DNA from: Pseudomonas aestuarii
Lineage (GTDB): Bacteria; Pseudomonadota; Gammaproteobacteria; Pseudomonadales; Pseudomonadaceae
Assembly: GCF_027988105.1 (NCBI RefSeq)
Contig: NZ_JAQJZJ010000002.1
Span: 434,001 to 498,000 of the forward strand
Length of the DNA: 64,000 nt
Direction of reading: 5' to 3'
Positions 35,927 through 43,939 of this stretch are shown in pieces. Made by a program: the position numbers and the translations under genes. A model generated the notes under the pieces. That model did no database searches. It saw nothing but the letters and a program-made list of their open reading frames with translations, and was not told the DNA's origin. Position 1 is the stretch's first letter. Each line of letters opens with the position of its first letter.

Positions 35927-37330
35927 CTAGCTGGCAAACAGATAGGCCTCTACATCCATGCCGGCATCGCGCATCTGCGCCAGCTTGTAGCGCAGGGTGC
36001 GCGGGCTGATCCCCAGGCGCTCGGCGGCTTCTTTGCGCCGCCCGCGCTCAGAGCGCAGGATATCGATGATCATCTGGAACTCATGGCGGCGCAGGTCTTC
36101 GCCCAAGGCGCCAACCTCGGCCGGCACAAGTTCCGGGGTCACCGGGTCGCTCGCCGGCACCACCGCCAGCAACGGCGCGGGCGCAGACGCAAGACTACTC
36201 ACAGCAGCTGTCAGGCACAGGTCCTGCGGCTGAATCAAGCCACCCTGCTGCAGGATCAGCGCGCGCTGAATGGCATTATCCAGTTCACGCACGTTACCCG
36301 GCCAGGCATGACTCACCAGGCTCGCCTGCGCCTGTGGCGAAAGACGAATAGGCGCGTGATTCATTTTTTTGACGTATTTGGCCAGCAGCCGCTCGGCCAA
36401 CGGCAGGATGTCGGCCGGCCGCTGACGCAACGGCTGCCAGGCCAGCGGGAAGACCGATAGGCGATAGTAGAGGTCTTCACGGAAGCGCCCCGCCGCCACT
36501 TCGCCGGCCAGGTCGCGGTTACTGGTGGCCAGCACGCGTATGTCCAGGCTGATCGGCTTGCGCCCTCCCACCCGCTCCACTTCACGCTCCTGCAGCACTC
36601 GCAACAACTTGGCCTGCAAGCCTTGCGGCATTTCGGAAATCTCATCGAGCAGGATGGTGCCGCCTTCGGCCAGCTCGAACTTGCCCGGTGCACTGGCAAT
36701 GGCGCCGGTGAAAGAGCCCTTCTCATGGCCGAACAGCGTGGCTTCGAGCATGTTGTCGGGAATCGCCGCACAGTTGATCGCAATGAAGGGCTTCGCCGCC
36801 CGCGGCGACTGCTGGTGAATGAAACGCGCCAGCACCTCCTTGCCGGTGCCGGACTCGCCGGTGATCAACACCGTCGAGTCGCTCTGCGCCACCCGCGTAG
36901 CCAGCTCGAGCAATTGCACGCTGGCCGGCTCCAGCGCCACCGGGCCGTCCTGCTCGGCCGCCGGCACGCGCCCGAGGGCATGGCGATCGACCAGCGTCAG
37001 CAAGGCCTTCGGTTCAAACGGCTTGACCAGATAATCCGCCGCACCCCGACGCATCGCATCCACCGCGCGCTCGACCGCGGCGAAAGCCGTCATCAGCAAC
37101 ACCGGCAGTTGCGGCTGGCGCTGGCGAATCAGGGCCAAGAGCTGGTGACCGTCCATGCCCGGCATGTTCACATCGCTGATCACCAGACCGAAGGGTTCTT
37201 GCGCCAGGGCCAGCAACGCCGCCTCGGCACAATCCACCGCCCGGTAGTCGTGACCACCCAGCGCCAGGGTATCGGCCAGGGCTTCGCGCAGGGAGCGGTC
37301 ATCTTCGACCAGCAGAACTTTGGCAGCCAT
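35927..37330 (-). CDS. fleR: Sigma-54-dependent response regulator FleR
   Basis: 467 residues: a receiver with D53 (LVISDVNMPGMDG), an AAA+ domain with Walker A GESGTGKE and the sigma-54 contact loop as GSFTGA rather than the usual GAFTGA, and a C-terminal Fis-type HTH (KEAAERLGISPRTLRYKLAQ). FleR, activated by FleS, turns on the class III genes such as those for late rod/hook. It follows fleS by 4 bases. Confidence 0.95.
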   Translation of the reverse strand: MAAKVLLVEDDRSLREALADTLALGGHDYRAVDCAEAALLALAQEPFGLVISDVNMPGMDGHQLLALIRQRQPQLPVLLMTAFAAVERAVDAMRRGAADYLVKPFEPKALLTLVDRHALGRVPAAEQDGPVALEPASVQLLELATRVAQSDSTVLITGESGTGKEVLARFIHQQSPRAAKPFIAINCAAIPDNMLEATLFGHEKGSFTGAIASAPGKFELAEGGTILLDEISEMPQGLQAKLLRVLQEREVERVGGRKPISLDIRVLATSNRDLAGEVAAGRFREDLYYRLSVFPLAWQPLRQRPADILPLAERLLAKYVKKMNHAPIRLSPQAQASLVSHAWPGNVRELDNAIQRALILQQGGLIQPQDLCLTAAVSSLASAPAPLLAVVPASDPVTPELVPAEVGALGEDLRRHEFQMIIDILRSERGRRKEAAERLGISPRTLRYKLAQMRDAGMDVEAYLFAS

Positions 37331-37334
37331 GGGG

Positions 37335-38549
37335 TTACTCCTGAATCAAGGGGTGTGCCGCGGGAATCAACGGCAAAATCAATAGGGCGCAAGTGCCGCG
37401 GGCGATGCGCGAGCGCATCTGCAATTCGCCCTGATGAGCGCGCGCCACTGCCTTGACCACGGCCAGGCCGAGGCCGGTACCGGTGGTCTTGGTGGTAAAG
37501 AAGGGCTCGCCCAGACGAGCCAGGGTGACGCGGTCAATGCCCGGACCGCTGTCGCTGATGCACAGGCGCAAGCTGTTGCCACGCTGATACAGATGAATCT
37601 TCAAGCGCGCCTCGCGCCCGGCGGCCTGGATCGAATTCTCGATCAGGTTGAGCACGCTACCGACCAGGGTGTCGCGGTTACACAGCAATTCGCCGTCTCG
37701 ACTGTCGCATTGCCAACGCACCGTCATGCCGCGCACATGGGGCTCCGCCGCCGCCTGCAGGGCCTCGAATACGGCCTTGGGCGTCAGACGATCCGGCAGT
37801 GGCAAGTCGCCACGAGCGAAGATCAGCATGTCGCGCACCTGGTGCTCCAGCTCATGCAGGCGCTCTTTCAAGCGTCCGGCGAAGCGCTGCTGCTGCTCGA
37901 CCGGCAACACTTGCTCGGTCAAATGACTGGCATAGAGCAACGCCGCCGACAGCGGCGTACGGATCTGATGAGCCAGGGAGGCGACCATCCGCCCTAGCGC
38001 GGACAGGCGCTCATGCCGCGCCAGCTGATCCTGCAGGCGCCGGGTTTCCGTCAGGTCGGTGAGCAGCACCAACTGCCCCGGCTCGCCCTGCAATGAGCGA
38101 GTGGCAATCGACAGGCGCCGACCATCTTTGAGGGAGATTTCGTGACCATCGTCCTCACGCGGGGCGAAGTTGCGCGCAATAATCTGCCGCCAGAGCATCC
38201 CGAGCAGCGGCAGACCGAGCAGATTGCACGCCACCGGATTGGCTTCACGCACCACGCCCTGCCCGTCGATGACGATAACCCCGCCGGGCAGCAGATCCAG
38301 CAGGCTTTGCAGGCGCTGGGCCAGGCGCTCCTTCTCAGCCAGCTCCTGCATGCGCTGGGCGCTGATCAAGGCAAGCTGCCCCTTCAACTCGGCGACCCGA
38401 TCCTCCAGCATGCTGTAGGACTCACTGAACTGAGTCGACATCTGGCTGAAGCGGGCGAAGGCCTGCTCCAGGCTCGCGCGATCGGTCAGCTCCTGAGGAG
38501 CCGCAGGTTCGAGTTCGGCATTCGGGGAAGGTTGGGCGTTGGGCTTCAT
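37335..38549 (-). CDS. fleS: Sensor histidine kinase FleS
   Basis: 404 residues without clear membrane helices, so probably cytoplasmic. A coiled coil (about 40-80) and PAS domain (about 80-165, DLLPGGVIVIDGQGVVREAN) precede the H-box SLAHQIRTPLSAAL with H194, then N-box NLIENSIQAAG, DSGPGI and GTGLGLAVV. It phosphorylates FleR. The signal is unknown; assembly state has been suggested. Confidence 0.95.
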   Translation of the reverse strand: MKPNAQPSPNAELEPAAPQELTDRASLEQAFARFSQMSTQFSESYSMLEDRVAELKGQLALISAQRMQELAEKERLAQRLQSLLDLLPGGVIVIDGQGVVREANPVACNLLGLPLLGMLWRQIIARNFAPREDDGHEISLKDGRRLSIATRSLQGEPGQLVLLTDLTETRRLQDQLARHERLSALGRMVASLAHQIRTPLSAALLYASHLTEQVLPVEQQQRFAGRLKERLHELEHQVRDMLIFARGDLPLPDRLTPKAVFEALQAAAEPHVRGMTVRWQCDSRDGELLCNRDTLVGSVLNLIENSIQAAGREARLKIHLYQRGNSLRLCISDSGPGIDRVTLARLGEPFFTTKTTGTGLGLAVVKAVARAHQGELQMRSRIARGTCALLILPLIPAAHPLIQE

Positions 38550-38601
38550 TGTTCTCTCTCGCCTGGCGAGCCGTCATAAGACAGTCAGTTAGGAGAGAGT
38601 T

Positions 38602-38618
38602 AGCAATACCCGTGCCTA
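38602..38618 (-). promoter_or_regulatory. Sigma-54-type promoter of fleSR
   Basis: Minus-strand TAGGCACGGGTATTGCT gives GG-N10-GC, with GGCAC and TTGCT intact. It lies about 53 bases before the fleS ATG. fleSR is a FleQ/RpoN target in P. aeruginosa. Confidence 0.85.
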
Positions 38619-38880
38619 AATAATATATTCTTATTTTTCAATGACTTGAAAAACAGAATAGCCAATTACGTCAAGGCACCGACTGAATGGGGCACGGCAG
38701 CGCCAAGACCCTGACTCGGCGCCAACGCGACAGCGGACTGGCGAACGTCATTGCTCAGGCAACACTCGGATGGGTTGGAACGGGGGATTTGACTGTCCCC
38801 TGGCCGGATCAGCCCAAGCGCAATCCGGGATGGCGGCGCGCGGGTCTGGAGCAACCCGCACGCCGTCAGCTGCCACACAT

Positions 38881-39350
38881 CGCAGGCAGGGCACCGTGAT
38901 TGATCGGCGCGGCACACATCCTGGCGGGTTGTCGCTACGCTCCGACGCCGCCCTACGGACATACCACAGAATTTGGAACAATCCGCGATCCGTAGGGTGA
39001 ACTCGCCGCAGGCAGTGCACCGTGGTTAATCGACGTGGCACAAAGCTGGTGGGCTGTCGCTGCGCTCCGAAGCCGCCCTACGGACAAACCGCAGAATTTG
39101 GGACAATCCGCAATCCGTAGGGTGCCACTCGCCGCAGGCAGTGCACCGTGGTTAATCGACGCGGCGCAAAGTTGGCGGGCTGTCGCTGCGCTCCGAGGCC
39201 GCCCTACGGACAAACCGCAGAATTTGGAACAATACGTAATCCGTAGGGTGCCACTCGCCGCAGGCAGTGCACCGTGGTTAATCGATGCGGCGCAAAGTTG
39301 GCGAGCTGTCGCTGCGCTCCGAACGGATCGCCGCCCGAGCCGCCCCGCCT
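38881..39350 (+). repeat. 126-bp tandem repeat array downstream of fleQ
   Basis: The word CGCAGGCAG recurs at 38881, 39007, 39133 and 39259, exactly 126 bases apart. Each unit has an inner block ending in TCCGTAGGGTG on one side and GCCGCCCTACGGA on the other, a 9-base terminal inverted pair (TCCGTAGGG/CCCTACGGA), plus a spacer of about 29 bases. The last unit diverges near 39325. No protein-coding sense is evident. Confidence 0.9.
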
Positions 39351-39372
39351 TCGAACGGAACGCCGCCCGGTA

Positions 39373-40845
39373 TCAATCTTCCTGAACCTCGTCCTCGCGC
39401 CGGCTCATGCCGTACTTGCGCATCTTCTCGACCAGGGTGGTGCGACGAATGCGCAGGCGTTCTGCCGCCCGGGCCACCACACCGCTGGCGTCATCGAGCG
39501 CCTGCTGGATCAGGCCCTGCTCGAGGTTGCCAAGATAGTCTTTCAGATCGAGGCCTTCGGCCGGCAGCATGGCTGGCGTATTGACGCCCGGCAGCCCGGC
39601 GATGATGGCTGCGCGCTCCTCCAGGTCTTCGCGCAGGCTGGCGGTCAAATCCTCATCTTCGTCGTCGACATGGCGGAATTTCTTCGGCAGCTCAGCCACC
39701 CCAATCACCCCATAGGGATGCATGATCGCCATGCGCTCGACCAGATTGGCCAGCTCCCGCACATTGCCCGCCCAGTCATGCCGGCACAGCGACATGATCG
39801 CCGCCGAGTTGAAACGAATCGAGCCGCGCTTCTCGTGCTCCATGCGCGAGATCAGCTCGTTCATCAGCAGCGGAATATCTTCGATGCGCTCGCGCAACGG
39901 CGCCATTTCGATGGGGAATACATTGAGCCGGTAGTAGAGATCCTCGCGAAAGCTGCCCGCTTCGATCATCTCTTCCAGATTCTTGTGGGTGGCCGCGATG
40001 ATGCGCACATCGGCACTTTGCGTCTTGTTGCTGCCAACCCGCTCATAGGTGCGCTCCTGCAGCACACGCAGCAGCTTGACCTGCATCGACAGCGGCATGT
40101 CGCCAATTTCATCGAGGAACAGGGTGCCGCCGTTGGCCAACTCGAAACGCCCTGCGCGGCTGGTGATGGCGCCGGTAAAGGCACCCTTCTCATGGCCGAA
40201 CAGTTCGCTTTCCAGCAATTCAGCGGGAATCGCACCACAGTTGATCGGCACGAAAGGTGCCTCTCGACGTCTGGAGTGATAGTGCAGATTGCGCGCCACC
40301 ACCTCTTTACCTGTGCCCGACTCACCGAGGATCAGCACACTGGCCTCGGTATCGGCCACCTGCTGCATCATCTGCCGCACCTGCTGAATGGCGCGACTGG
40401 TGCCGACCAGGCTGCGAAACAGGTTCGGCTCACGCTGACGACCGCGCTCACGCGCCTGGTCGTACATCTCGCGGTAAACCTGGGCGCGGTGCAAGGAGTC
40501 GAGCAATTTGTTGTAGCTAAGCGGCATCTCCAGGGTTGCCAGCACACGGCGGCGAAACTCTTCCGGCCATTCCGCAGCAGCTTGCTCCTCGATCAGCAGG
40601 ATCGGCAGGAACTCATCCCAGTCAGCAGACTGCTTGAGTATTTCAAGCATCCCACCCTTGGCCTGCACATCACCGAGCAAGACGCTGAGCACCTCCCGAC
40701 TGGAGGCCAATTCAGCGACTGCGTCCTGCCAGTCATGGCTGCCACACGCGAGATGATCTTCACCCAGGAAATTCAGGATCACCGTCAAATCACGACGTCG
40801 CTCGTGGTCATCGTCAATCAGCAGAATTTTCGTTTCACGCCACAT
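39373..40845 (-). CDS. fleQ: Flagellar master regulator FleQ
   Basis: 490 residues starting [20 protein letters not shown]. An atypical N-terminal receiver-like (FleQ) domain is followed by an AAA+ domain with Walker [15 protein letters not shown] loop ([10 protein letters not shown]), Walker [11 protein letters not shown], and a Fis-type HTH ([20 protein letters not shown]). FleQ activates flagellar sigma-54 promoters, is restrained by FleN, and responds to c-di-GMP. The start at 40845 is family-like. The gene has its own sigma-70-type promoter and lies between inverted repeat copies. Confidence 0.96.
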   Translation of the reverse strand: MWRETKILLIDDDHERRRDLTVILNFLGEDHLACGSHDWQDAVAELASSREVLSVLLGDVQAKGGMLEILKQSADWDEFLPILLIEEQAAAEWPEEFRRRVLATLEMPLSYNKLLDSLHRAQVYREMYDQARERGRQREPNLFRSLVGTSRAIQQVRQMMQQVADTEASVLILGESGTGKEVVARNLHYHSRRREAPFVPINCGAIPAELLESELFGHEKGAFTGAITSRAGRFELANGGTLFLDEIGDMPLSMQVKLLRVLQERTYERVGSNKTQSADVRIIAATHKNLEEMIEAGSFREDLYYRLNVFPIEMAPLRERIEDIPLLMNELISRMEHEKRGSIRFNSAAIMSLCRHDWAGNVRELANLVERMAIMHPYGVIGVAELPKKFRHVDDEDEDLTASLREDLEERAAIIAGLPGVNTPAMLPAEGLDLKDYLGNLEQGLIQQALDDASGVVARAAERLRIRRTTLVEKMRKYGMSRREDEVQED

Positions 40846-40920
40846 ATTTTTGATCTGATCCTGGGAGCGAACGGAAGCGCATTTTATCGAACACGACAAA
40901 TACGCTGGCAATTGGCCGCT

Positions 40921-40949
40921 AGTAAAGTCAATTTATCGAGCGCAGTCAA
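40921..40949 (-). promoter_or_regulatory. Candidate sigma-70 promoter of fleQ
   Basis: Minus-strand TTGACT (-35, 40944-40949) and TTTACT (-10, 40921-40926) are separated by 17 bases. The predicted start is about 40914, giving a leader near 70 bases. fleQ is sigma-70 dependent in Pseudomonas. Confidence 0.6.
40927..40940 (-). promoter_or_regulatory. FleQ-box-like sequence in the fleQ promoter spacer
   Basis: Minus-strand CTCGATAAATTGAC matches 12 of 14 positions of the FleQ site as I recall it (GTCA-N-TAAATTGAC). It lies between the -35 and -10 of the candidate fleQ promoter, a position suited to repression. Confidence 0.45.
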
Positions 40950-41039
40950 TTTTATGGCGTGCCTTTTTTGAATTTCACGACCAATAGCCTAAGCGATTGT
41001 TTGCAAGAAGGGATAAACAGGACCAGTAGGGCGATGGTC

Positions 41040-41140
41040 TCGTAGGGCGGCTTCGGAGCGAAGCGACAACCCGCCAGCTTTTGTGCCGCGCCAACTATCC
41101 ATGGTGCACTGCCTGCGGCGAGTGGCACCCTACGGATGGT
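41040..41140 (-). repeat. Inverted copy of the 126-bp repeat upstream of fleQ
   Basis: The sequence CGTAGGGCGGCTTCGGAGCG ... CATGGTGCACTGCCTGCGGC ... CACCCTACGGAT is the reverse complement of one unit of the array at 38881-39350. It places facing copies on both sides of fleQ. Confidence 0.8.
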
Positions 41141-41173
41141 GGATTGCTGCAGACTGGCTAACCGTCTGACCCA

Positions 41174-41470
41174 TCAACCGAATAGCTGGTAGACCTTGGC
41201 CCCTTGCTGGGCCTGGTTCAGTTGCATCAACTCGCTGCCAAGCTCATCACGCTGTTGCTTGCAGCGTTCAAGCATCACGGCATACAGCTCTAACAGCTGC
41301 TCGAAGGTTGCTCGTAATGACTGCTGATCGGTGTCGCTCGCCTGCATTGCATGAGTGACATGCTCACGACACAGACCGTCGAGCTCGGCAATGCGCGACC
41401 ATTGCTCGCCGGCAACCGCTTCAACCATTGCAAGACGGGTAATTTCCAACTGCTGTAATGCACTGGCCAT
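41174..41470 (-). CDS. fliT: Flagellar chaperone FliT-like protein
   Basis: A 98-residue helical protein starting MASALQQLEITRLAMVEAVA, acidic and Gln-rich. By size and position (12 bases after fliS, downstream of fliD) it is the Pseudomonas FliT-type protein, the chaperone for the filament cap FliD. Sequence similarity in this family is low, so position carries much of the weight. Confidence 0.75.
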   Translation of the reverse strand: MASALQQLEITRLAMVEAVAGEQWSRIAELDGLCREHVTHAMQASDTDQQSLRATFEQLLELYAVMLERCKQQRDELGSELMQLNQAQQGAKVYQLFG

Positions 41471-41481
41471 GAATACTCCCC

Positions 41482-41862
41482 TTACGCTGCGATGCCATCC
41501 CAGCCCGACTTTACTTCACGCAGAAGGCCAGACACCTCATCGAGAAGGGCCATATCGTTTGCACGATTTGCCTCAAGCAGACGATTGATCATGTAGTCGT
41601 ACAAACTGTCGAGGTTTTGTGCAAGCTCGCCACCCACTTGATGATCGAGCGGCTCGCGCAAGCCACCAATGATCGAGATGGCCTTGCCGATCAACTCGCC
41701 TTTTTCAGCTTGCAGATTGCGCCCGATAGCGCCACGCGCTTGAGCGATACGCTCCAGGCAACCCTCCATCAACATCTGAATCAAGCGATGGGGGCTAGCC
41801 TCGAATACTTCACTTTGTACGCTGACGCGCTGGTATTGCTTCATGGCTAACATCGCATTCAT
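41482..41862 (-). CDS. fliS: Flagellin export chaperone FliS
   Basis: 126 residues with the family core ASPHRLIQMLMEGCLERIAQ, GKAISIIGGLREPLDHQVGG and LYDYMINRLLEANRAN. FliS binds the flagellin C-terminus before export. It lies 97 bases after fliD in the expected order. Confidence 0.94.
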   Translation of the reverse strand: MNAMLAMKQYQRVSVQSEVFEASPHRLIQMLMEGCLERIAQARGAIGRNLQAEKGELIGKAISIIGGLREPLDHQVGGELAQNLDSLYDYMINRLLEANRANDMALLDEVSGLLREVKSGWDGIAA

Positions 41863-41958
41863 GGAAAGTTCTCCTCGTTAATCGCTACTAATAGATGTAT
41901 CGGCAACGAGGCGCAGAGCTTTATGGAAAAAGGGCTTAAGCGTTGAAAAAACTCGTTT

Positions 41959-43434
41959 CTATTTTTTAGTGCTACTGACCACGCCCGGCATGCTGTCGAA
42001 CAGAGAGGTAAGATTGTCACTGGTGCTTTTCAGCTGACCGACAAGGGCATCCATGGCGTTGAATTGCTTGTACAGGCGCTCACTGAGCGCGGCCATGCGC
42101 GCTGTCAGGTCGCCCTTCTGCTTATCGACCTTATTCAGGGTGGCTTGCAGAGAGTCCGTACGCTGCTCCAGGATGCCATTACCTTCGGTATAGGCGGTCA
42201 GCTTGCCGGTCAAGCGCGCAGCCAGGCCGTTATCGCCAGTGAAGTACGCAGCGATCGCGTCGAAGTCATTGGTGATGGCTTTATCCAGCCCGTCCGAGTC
42301 GACTTTGAGTGTACCGTCCTTCTGCGTGGTCACCCCGAGATCGGCCAGCACCCTCACCGCCCCGTCGCCCTGCACAGCAACCATCTCGTTGCGCACCATG
42401 TTCACCAATGAACGAACCGAGCTGTCACCCAGCAGAGCCCCGGTTACGGGAGCACTGGTATCGTTGACCACGGTGACCTTGGTCGCCGAATTGATGAAAT
42501 TGATCATGGTGTTGTAGGCATCGGCAAACTTCTGCACATTGGTTTTTACGCCGGCCTGATCCCGGGCAATCGTCAGGGTGCTGGAGCCCAGGGTCTTGAG
42601 ATCGATACTGACGCCGTCGATGACCTGGCTGATGCTGTTGGAGTCACGGGTAACACTCAAGCCATCGACCGTAAGCTTAGCGCTTTGCGCAGTGCCGATG
42701 CCCTTGCCGGCTTCATTGTATGCCTGAAGGTCAGACTGATAAGCCGCATCGTTGACGCCACCTGGATACATAGCCGCGTCTGTCGAGTCAGGCGCCACGG
42801 CGTTGCCGGAAAAGGTCAACTTGCTCAACGACGTGGTGCCAGGCTCGGCGCCATCGTTGGCGACAGCAACTGTGATGTCATTGCCGTCGCCCTGCTTGTC
42901 GCTGGTTAGCACCAGACGTGAGCCCTGGTCATCCGTCACTATGCTGGCACTCACACCCGCGGTAGCTGTGTTGATGGCATCGCGAATACCCGCGAGGGTG
43001 TTGTTGCTGGAGTCGACCACGACATCCAGCATGCTTTCGCTACCGACCCTGATCGACAGGGTGCCACTGGACAAGGTTGTACCCTCAGCGGCCGGCACCG
43101 CGGCCAACGCGACCTTGCTGCTGGCAGCCAGTTGGGTGACTTCGATTTGGAAGGTACCCGCTGCGGCGCTCTGGCTGGCGCTAGCAGTCAACACCTTGGC
43201 GTCGGAAGAGCCCGCTGTGCGCGCCAGAAAGGATGAGGGGCTGTTGAGCGCGGCCAGAGCCGTCTGAAAACTGCTGATAGCACCTTTCAACTGGCCCAGA
43301 TTCGTCAGTTGCGTGGTGGTTCTGCTTTCCAGCTTGCTTAGCTGGCTCTGCTTGGGAGCCTGCTCGGCGCCAACCATGGCTTTGACAATAGCGTCGATGT
43401 CCATGCCGGAACCGATACCTGTAATGCCTGCCAT
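41959..43434 (-). CDS. fliD: Flagellar filament cap protein FliD (HAP2)
   Basis: 491 residues. The N-terminal domain MAGITGIGSGMDIDAIVKAM is typical of FliD; the middle is variable and Thr/Ser/Asp-rich; the C-terminal coiled coil (LEQRTDSLQATLNKVDKQKG, LYKQFNAMDALVGQLKST) matches FliD. It caps the filament. GGAGG lies 6 bases before its ATG. The flaG terminator lies immediately upstream. Confidence 0.95.
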   Translation of the reverse strand: MAGITGIGSGMDIDAIVKAMVGAEQAPKQSQLSKLESRTTTQLTNLGQLKGAISSFQTALAALNSPSSFLARTAGSSDAKVLTASASQSAAAGTFQIEVTQLAASSKVALAAVPAAEGTTLSSGTLSIRVGSESMLDVVVDSSNNTLAGIRDAINTATAGVSASIVTDDQGSRLVLTSDKQGDGNDITVAVANDGAEPGTTSLSKLTFSGNAVAPDSTDAAMYPGGVNDAAYQSDLQAYNEAGKGIGTAQSAKLTVDGLSVTRDSNSISQVIDGVSIDLKTLGSSTLTIARDQAGVKTNVQKFADAYNTMINFINSATKVTVVNDTSAPVTGALLGDSSVRSLVNMVRNEMVAVQGDGAVRVLADLGVTTQKDGTLKVDSDGLDKAITNDFDAIAAYFTGDNGLAARLTGKLTAYTEGNGILEQRTDSLQATLNKVDKQKGDLTARMAALSERLYKQFNAMDALVGQLKSTSDNLTSLFDSMPGVVSSTKK

Positions 43435-43448
43435 GTTGCACCTCCGTC

Positions 43449-43490
43449 AAAAAAAGTGTCTGTAGCGGATGATTTATCCGAATACAGACA
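43449..43490 (-). terminator. Rho-independent terminator after flaG
   Basis: Minus-strand stem TGTCTGTA..CGGAT / ATCCG.TACAGACA is followed by CTTTTTTT. It starts about 21 bases after the flaG stop and ends only about 15 bases before the fliD ATG. Confidence 0.85.
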
Positions 43491-43495
43491 AAACA

Positions 43496-43511
43496 ACCAA
43501 TAAACATGCCA
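43496..43511 (-). promoter_or_regulatory. Possible degenerate sigma-54 promoter of fliD
   Basis: Minus-strand TGGCATGTTTATTGGT has a perfect -24 half and correct spacing, but the -12 has GG instead of GC. If active, transcription would start near 43485, inside the first stem arm of the flaG terminator. fliD is sigma-54 dependent in P. aeruginosa, and no better site lies in the gap. Confidence 0.35.
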
Positions 43512-43868
43512 TCACGCCCGCGTCTCGAACATCAGGCTGCGCAGAGACTCAAGCTGCTCGGACAGACGCAATGCCTCCTCGGAAGGCAACTGCCTTATCA
43601 CCTCGCCCGAATCGCGATCCGTCACCTTGACCACCACTTCCCCGCTCGACTCATCGATACTGAAGTCGAGATTGCGCTGCACACCCTGCACAAACGAGGA
43701 AATGCTCGCGACAGCAGAGTCGAGACTCTCCCGGGCAAGCGGTTCACTGTCGGCCTGTTTAGCCATGACGGCCTCAGGCTTGTCACTGGCGTCGCGGCTA
43801 TCCCCACGCGCTGCCTCGCGCAGCCCCAGAGCCGGCAACGATAAGGATGAAAGCTTGGCAATATCCAT
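43512..43868 (-). CDS. flaG: FlaG family protein
   Basis: 118 residues starting MDIAKLSSLSLPALGLREAA. The C-terminal half (NLDFSIDESSGEVVVKVTDR, then DSGEVIRQLPSEEALRLSEQ) is the FlaG domain. FlaG affects filament length. It lies 71 bases after fliC, the usual place. Start at 43868 chosen by the family N-terminus. Confidence 0.93.
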   Translation of the reverse strand: MDIAKLSSLSLPALGLREAARGDSRDASDKPEAVMAKQADSEPLARESLDSAVASISSFVQGVQRNLDFSIDESSGEVVVKVTDRDSGEVIRQLPSEEALRLSEQLESLRSLMFETRA

Positions 43869-43891
43869 TTCTAGACCTCCCATGGAGGAAA

Positions 43892-43917
43892 GGGAGGAAG
43901 AGCAAGCCCTTCCTCCC
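43892..43917 (-). terminator. Hairpin between fliC and flaG
   Basis: Arms GGGAGGAAG and CTTCCTCCC (9 pairs, 8-base loop) are followed on the minus strand by a short TTTCC. It probably attenuates read-through so that flagellin exceeds FlaG. Confidence 0.65.
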
Positions 43918-43939
43918 ACCTATTACTGCACCAGTACCC

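Larger units (their letters stand above)
38550..39372. other. 823-bp noncoding region between fleQ and fleS
   Basis: It holds the fleS sigma-54-type promoter (38602-38618), an AT-rich stretch just upstream of it (about 38617-38660, possible activator or IHF site), an unremarkable part (38700-38880), and about 3.7 tandem units of a 126-bp repeat (38881-39350). The open frames here are repeat shadows. Confidence 0.7.
40846..41173. other. Noncoding region between fliT and fleQ
   Basis: These 328 bases hold a candidate fleQ sigma-70 promoter (40921-40949) with an embedded FleQ-box-like sequence (40927-40940), and an inverted copy of the 126-bp repeat at 41040-41140. No gene is seen. Confidence 0.65.

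Noticed and set aside
38881..39350. CRISPR array
   Set aside because: Repeat units are 126 bases and adjacent, without short repeats alternating with unique spacers, and there are no cas genes.
39274..40971. Plus-strand open frame opposite fleQ
   Set aside because: Antisense to fleQ and starting inside the tandem repeat; low plausibility composition.
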